Source: Rickettsia typhi
GTDB taxonomy: Bacteria > Pseudomonadota > Alphaproteobacteria > Rickettsiales > UBA1997
Reading direction: 5' to 3'
Length of the DNA: 9,386 nt
Assembly: GCA_945903615.1 (NCBI GenBank)
Contig: CAMDOL010000054.1
Span: forward strand, 1-9,386
How positions within the stretch are numbered: position 1 is the first letter of the stretch; every line of letters starts with the position of its first letter. The notes under the pieces were generated by a model. It did no database searches. It worked only from the letters and a program-made list of their open reading frames with translations, and was not told the DNA's origin. Shown here piece by piece: positions 6,576 through 9,386 of the stretch. The position numbers and the translations under genes are program-made.

Positions 6576-9245
6576 ATGACTAAAAAAAAATATTATCCCG
6601 ATCCTAATCAAGATTTTAATTTTGCTGGAGCCGAAGAAGAAATTTTAAAATTTTGGCAAGAAAATAAAATTTTTGAAAAATCAATTCAAAATCGTCAGGA
6701 AGAAAATGATTATTCCAATCTTGAAGAAGAAGATAACACCTCGCCTGCTGGCTGTTGCGTGAAGGGCAATTGCAAAACTCACCAAGATAAAAATAGCGCC
6801 AATGGGAACGAATTCGTTTTCTACGATGGTCCACCTTTCGCCAACGGCTTGCCGCATTATGGTCATTTACTCACTGGTTACATCAAAGATATTTTTGCCC
6901 GCTATCAAACTCAAAAAGGCAAAAAAGTTGAACGCAAATTTGGCTGGGACACGCACGGCTTGCCGGTGGAAATGGAGGTTGAAAAAGAGTTAGGGGTTTC
7001 TGGTCAAATCGCCATCAAAGAATATGGCATTGAAAAATTCAACGCCGCCTGCCGCACTTCAGTGATGAAATATGCTGGCGAATGGAAAAACTATGTTGCT
7101 CGCCAAGGACGCTGGGTGGATTTCGACAATGGTTATAAAACGATGGATGTCAATTATATGGAATCGGTTTTATGGGCTTTTGGTGAGCTTTATAAAAAAG
7201 GTTTAATGTATGAAGATTTGCGCGTCGTGCCATATTCTTGGGCTTGCCAAACTCCGCTTTCGAATTTTGAAACACGGATGGATAATGCTTATCGCCGAAA
7301 GGAAAGCAAGGCGGTGACGGTTAAGTTTGAATTGGAAGAAGTGCCGGAATTTTTGCTTGAGCATTTTGACCCCTCCCCAAATCTTGCTGGGCAAGATTTG
7401 ACCCTCCCTCAAGGGGAGGGTTATAAAAACCGAGTTTTTCTATTAGCTTGGACAACTACACCTTGGACATTACCTTCAAATTTAGCATTAGCAGTTGGCA
7501 AAGATATTGATTACACAGTTTGCCATTTTAAAGCAGGCGGGAATCCAGAAACTTACATTCTGGCTGAAAGTTCTCTGGAAAAATATAAAAAGGAATTTGG
7601 TGAATTTGAAATTGTTAAAAAATTCAAAGGAAGTGATTTATTAAAACTGAATTATAAACCTTTATTCCCTTACTTCACAACCCACGAAAAAGTTCAAAAC
7701 AATAAACAAGCTTTTACCATTCTTCACGGTGATTTTGTTACAACTGATTCTGGAACTGGCGTCGTTCACATCGCCCCCGGATTTGGAGAAGATGATCAAC
7801 TTCTTTGTAAAGCGAGTGGCATCCCAACCCTCTGCCCAGTTGATGAAGGTGGAAAATTTACTTCAGAAATTTTTGATTTACCTCGATCTAATCACTCCCC
7901 CCTTGAGGGGGAGTCGCAGAGCGTTAGCGATACGGTGGGGGGTAATTTTTCTTTAAAACATCGTCAAGTTTTTGAAACCAATGATGACATTATCAAATAT
8001 TTAAAACTTCAAAATTCTTGGCTTAAAACTGAACAATATTTACACGATTATCCCCATTGCTGGAGAACCGATACACCCTTGATTTATAAGGCTGTGCCCT
8101 CTTGGTATGTTGAAGTGACAAAAATTCGTGATCAGATGGTGGCAAATAATCAGCAAATAAATTGGATTCCCGATAACATTAAAGATGGGCAGTTTGGCAA
8201 GTGGCTGGAAGGAGCCAGAGATTGGTCAATTTCACGCAATCGGTTTTGGGGTTGTCCGGTGCCGGTTTGGAAATCAAGCGATCCACAATATCCACGCATT
8301 GATGTTTATGGCAGCTTGGCGGAAATGGAAAAAGATTTTGGTCGATTGCCGCTTGATGCTGATGGAAAAGTTAATTTGCATCGCCCATTTATTGATGAAT
8401 TAACTCGCCCCAACCCTAACGATCCAACCGGAAAATCACAAATGGTGCGGGTGACAGATGTGCTTGATTGTTGGTTTGAAAGCGGATCAATGCCTTATGC
8501 GCAATGTCATTATCCGTTTGAAAATAAAGAATGGTTTGAAAATAATTTTCCTGCCGATTTTATCACCGAATATTTGGCACAAACTCGTGGATGGTTTTAT
8601 ACTTTAATGGTTTTATCCACAGCTTTGTTTGGCAAACCGCCTTTTAAAAATGTAATTTGCCACGGCACAATTCTTGATGAAAATTCTCAAAAACTTTCAA
8701 AAAGATTAAAAAATTACGCTGATCCATTAGAGATTTTTGCGCAGTACGGATCAGATGCGATGAGGTTTTATATGATCTCACAGCCAGTTATGAAAGGGCA
8801 AGAACTTAGAATTGACAAAGAAGGAAAAGCAATTCGTGATACTTTGCGACTAGCAATCAAACCATTAATCAACGCCTATAATTTTTTCTGTCTTTACGCA
8901 AATTCAGATGGAATTAAAGCTGAAAGGATTGCTGGCTCTGGCTCAGTTGTCAATATTATGGATCATTATATTTTAGCTAAATTAAAATCTGCAACTTTAG
9001 CAATTGATTTGGCGATGCAAAATTATGACACACCAACCGCATGCAATGAATTTATTGGATTCTTTGAAGTGCTCAATAATTGGTATATCAGACGCAGCAG
9101 AAATCGTTTTTGGAAATCTGAAATCGATGAGGATAAAAAGCAGGCTTATAATACTTTATATACAGTTTTGCTTATAATGTGCGAAGCCTCTGCCCCACTG
9201 CTTCCATTCGTCACTGAAAAAGTTTGGAAGGATTTGACTAAATAA
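6576..9245 (+). CDS. ileS: Isoleucyl-tRNA synthetase, type 2, with inserted repeats and short C-terminus
   Basis: This cytosolic enzyme charges tRNA-Ile with isoleucine and edits mischarged valine. The catalytic signatures are FYDGPPFANG (82-91) with HYGH (94-97, the HIGH motif), GWDTHGLPVE (123-132), ISRNRFWGCPVPVW (552-565) and KLSKRLKNY (706-714, the KMSKS motif). The editing CP1 domain includes TTTPWTLPSNLALAV (293-307) and GTGVVHIAPGFGEDD (393-407). The helical anticodon-binding domain starts near 790. The wording of these motifs is that of type-2 enzymes, as in Rickettsia and eukaryotes. Three oddities: residues about 41-76 form an extra segment with C60, C61, C66 and H69; residues about 265-283 and 440-456 are translated hairpin repeats; and the protein stops at 889 residues (ending FVTEKVWKDLTK), whereas type-2 enzymes usually run past 1,000 with a C-terminal extension. 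All aminoacylation and editing motifs remain, so it may work. The start follows the 11-bp repeats. Confidence 0.95.
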   Translation: MTKKKYYPDPNQDFNFAGAEEEILKFWQENKIFEKSIQNRQEENDYSNLEEEDNTSPAGCCVKGNCKTHQDKNSANGNEFVFYDGPPFANGLPHYGHLLTGYIKDIFARYQTQKGKKVERKFGWDTHGLPVEMEVEKELGVSGQIAIKEYGIEKFNAACRTSVMKYAGEWKNYVARQGRWVDFDNGYKTMDVNYMESVLWAFGELYKKGLMYEDLRVVPYSWACQTPLSNFETRMDNAYRRKESKAVTVKFELEEVPEFLLEHFDPSPNLAGQDLTLPQGEGYKNRVFLLAWTTTPWTLPSNLALAVGKDIDYTVCHFKAGGNPETYILAESSLEKYKKEFGEFEIVKKFKGSDLLKLNYKPLFPYFTTHEKVQNNKQAFTILHGDFVTTDSGTGVVHIAPGFGEDDQLLCKASGIPTLCPVDEGGKFTSEIFDLPRSNHSPLEGESQSVSDTVGGNFSLKHRQVFETNDDIIKYLKLQNSWLKTEQYLHDYPHCWRTDTPLIYKAVPSWYVEVTKIRDQMVANNQQINWIPDNIKDGQFGKWLEGARDWSISRNRFWGCPVPVWKSSDPQYPRIDVYGSLAEMEKDFGRLPLDADGKVNLHRPFIDELTRPNPNDPTGKSQMVRVTDVLDCWFESGSMPYAQCHYPFENKEWFENNFPADFITEYLAQTRGWFYTLMVLSTALFGKPPFKNVICHGTILDENSQKLSKRLKNYADPLEIFAQYGSDAMRFYMISQPVMKGQELRIDKEGKAIRDTLRLAIKPLINAYNFFCLYANSDGIKAERIAGSGSVVNIMDHYILAKLKSATLAIDLAMQNYDTPTACNEFIGFFEVLNNWYIRRSRNRFWKSEIDEDKKQAYNTLYTVLLIMCEASAPLLPFVTEKVWKDLTK
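7369..7422 (+). repeat. In-frame hairpin repeat inside ileS (first)
   Basis: Two adjoining perfect hairpins sit inside the coding sequence: CAAATCTTGC (7378-7387) with GCAAGATTTG (7391-7400) around TGG, and ACCCTCCC (7401-7408) with GGGAGGGT (7414-7421) around a 5-base loop. The block is far more GC-rich than its surroundings and starts with another C-rich run (7370-7378) that could pair alternatively with the G-run at 7413-7420. It is translated as DPSPNLAGQDLTLPQGEGY (residues 265-283), just before NRVFLLAWTTTPWTLP, where IleRS normally has a short loop. It behaves like the Rickettsia palindromic elements that insert in frame into genes. Confidence 0.85.
7893..7942 (+). repeat. In-frame hairpin repeat inside ileS (second)
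   Basis: ACTCCCCC (7894-7901) pairs perfectly with GGGGGAGT (7907-7914) around a 5-base loop. A second small stem, TCGC/GCGA (7914-7917 with 7927-7930), and a run of six G (7937-7942) follow. The block is translated as HSPLEGESQSVSDTVGG (residues 440-456), between GKFTSEIFDLP and the conserved VFETNDDIIKYLK, so it replaces a short loop of the editing domain. The pattern of a C-run, TTGA, a G-run and then a GCGATACGGTGGGGG-type tail is, to my knowledge, a dispersed repeat type found in many bacterial genomes. It shares its C-run/G-run hairpin with the first element but not its exact sequence. Confidence 0.85.
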
Positions 9246-9264
9246 ATTTTATCAATTTCATTTA

Positions 9265-9291
9265 GTCATCCCAGCGAAAGCTGGAATCCAG
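9265..9291. repeat. Dispersed 'VIPAKAGIQ' repeat between ileS and rlmJ
   Basis: The 27-base unit has the core hairpin CCAGC-GAAA-GCTGG (9271-9284) with a GNRA-type loop. In one frame it reads VIPAKAGIQ, the translated signature of a repeat scattered through many alpha- and gammaproteobacterial genomes, including Rickettsiales. It begins 20 bp after the ileS stop and is followed directly by the 12-bp palindrome TTTTATATAAAA (9292-9303). It may end ileS transcripts, but the 5-bp stem is short for that. Confidence 0.8.
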
Positions 9292-9308
9292 TTTTATATA
9301 AAATACAA

Positions 9309-9386
9309 ATGAACTATCATCACATTTTCCATTCTGGCAATTTTGCCGATGTTTTTAAACATCTAATTCTCTGTCTTTGTCTAGAA
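9309..9386 (+). CDS. rlmJ: 23S rRNA (adenine-2030-N6)-methyltransferase RlmJ, N-terminal part
   Basis: The frame is open to the window end (26 codons) and starts MNYHHIFHSGNFADVFKH. This matches the very conserved RlmJ (formerly YhiR) N-terminus, whose E. coli form reads MLSYRHSFHAGNHADVLKH. RlmJ is a cytosolic SAM-dependent enzyme that methylates A2030 in 23S rRNA during ribosome assembly. The SAM-binding core lies beyond the window. It follows ileS by 63 bp with the dispersed repeat between them. No Shine-Dalgarno precedes the ATG; the 12-bp TTTTATATAAAA palindrome ends 5 bp upstream. The gene is partial only because the window ends. Confidence 0.88.
   Translation, partial: MNYHHIFHSGNFADVFKHLILCLCLE

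Noticed and set aside
7369..7942. The two C-rich/G-rich blocks in ileS as transcription terminators or a gene break
   Set aside because: The frame stays open through both and conserved IleRS motifs continue on each side, so they are translated insertions.

Overview
The window is AT-rich bacterial DNA that I read as an alphaproteobacterium, probably on or near the Rickettsiales/Holosporales side. This is inference, because there is no rRNA and no search was possible. The supporting points are a type-2 (eukaryote-like) isoleucyl-tRNA synthetase as in Rickettsia, a CcoS protein for cbb3 oxidase, many small palindromic elements between and inside genes, and the widespread 'VIPAKAGIQ' repeat. The cell makes peptidoglycan (class A PBP), has an aspartate-family amino-acid step (homoserine dehydrogenase), and probably respires with a cbb3 oxidase. 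It is therefore less reduced than classical Rickettsia.

Layout. 1-61 holds what may be the 3' end of a plus-strand gene. 64-232 is a near full-length palindrome, followed by non-coding DNA to 359. 360-2237 (minus) is an HMA-less P1B-type metal ATPase with a TPC membrane motif. Diverging from it across 56 bp is a 52-residue ccoS at 2294-2452. 2486-2663 is a second, unrelated long palindromic element with 18-bp perfect terminal inverted repeats. 2694-5108 (plus) is penicillin-binding protein 1A, convergent with homoserine dehydrogenase at 5118-6410 (minus); the two share a 14-bp perfect hairpin over their stop codons. The divergent gap 6411-6575 has a likely hom promoter and a tandem array of 11-bp units. 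6576-9245 (plus) is ileS, and 9309 to the window end is the start of rlmJ.

The most unusual gene is ileS. It carries two GC-rich hairpin repeats translated in frame inside the editing (CP1) domain. It also has a cysteine/histidine-bearing insertion just before the HIGH-containing catalytic domain. It ends at the anticodon-binding helices without the long C-terminal extension usual in type-2 enzymes, with a dispersed repeat 20 bp past its stop. The genes are otherwise ordinary housekeeping genes and I see no defence system, CRISPR array, tRNA or intact transposon. The novelty here lies in the repeat load and its effect on a core tRNA synthetase, not in a new multi-gene system.
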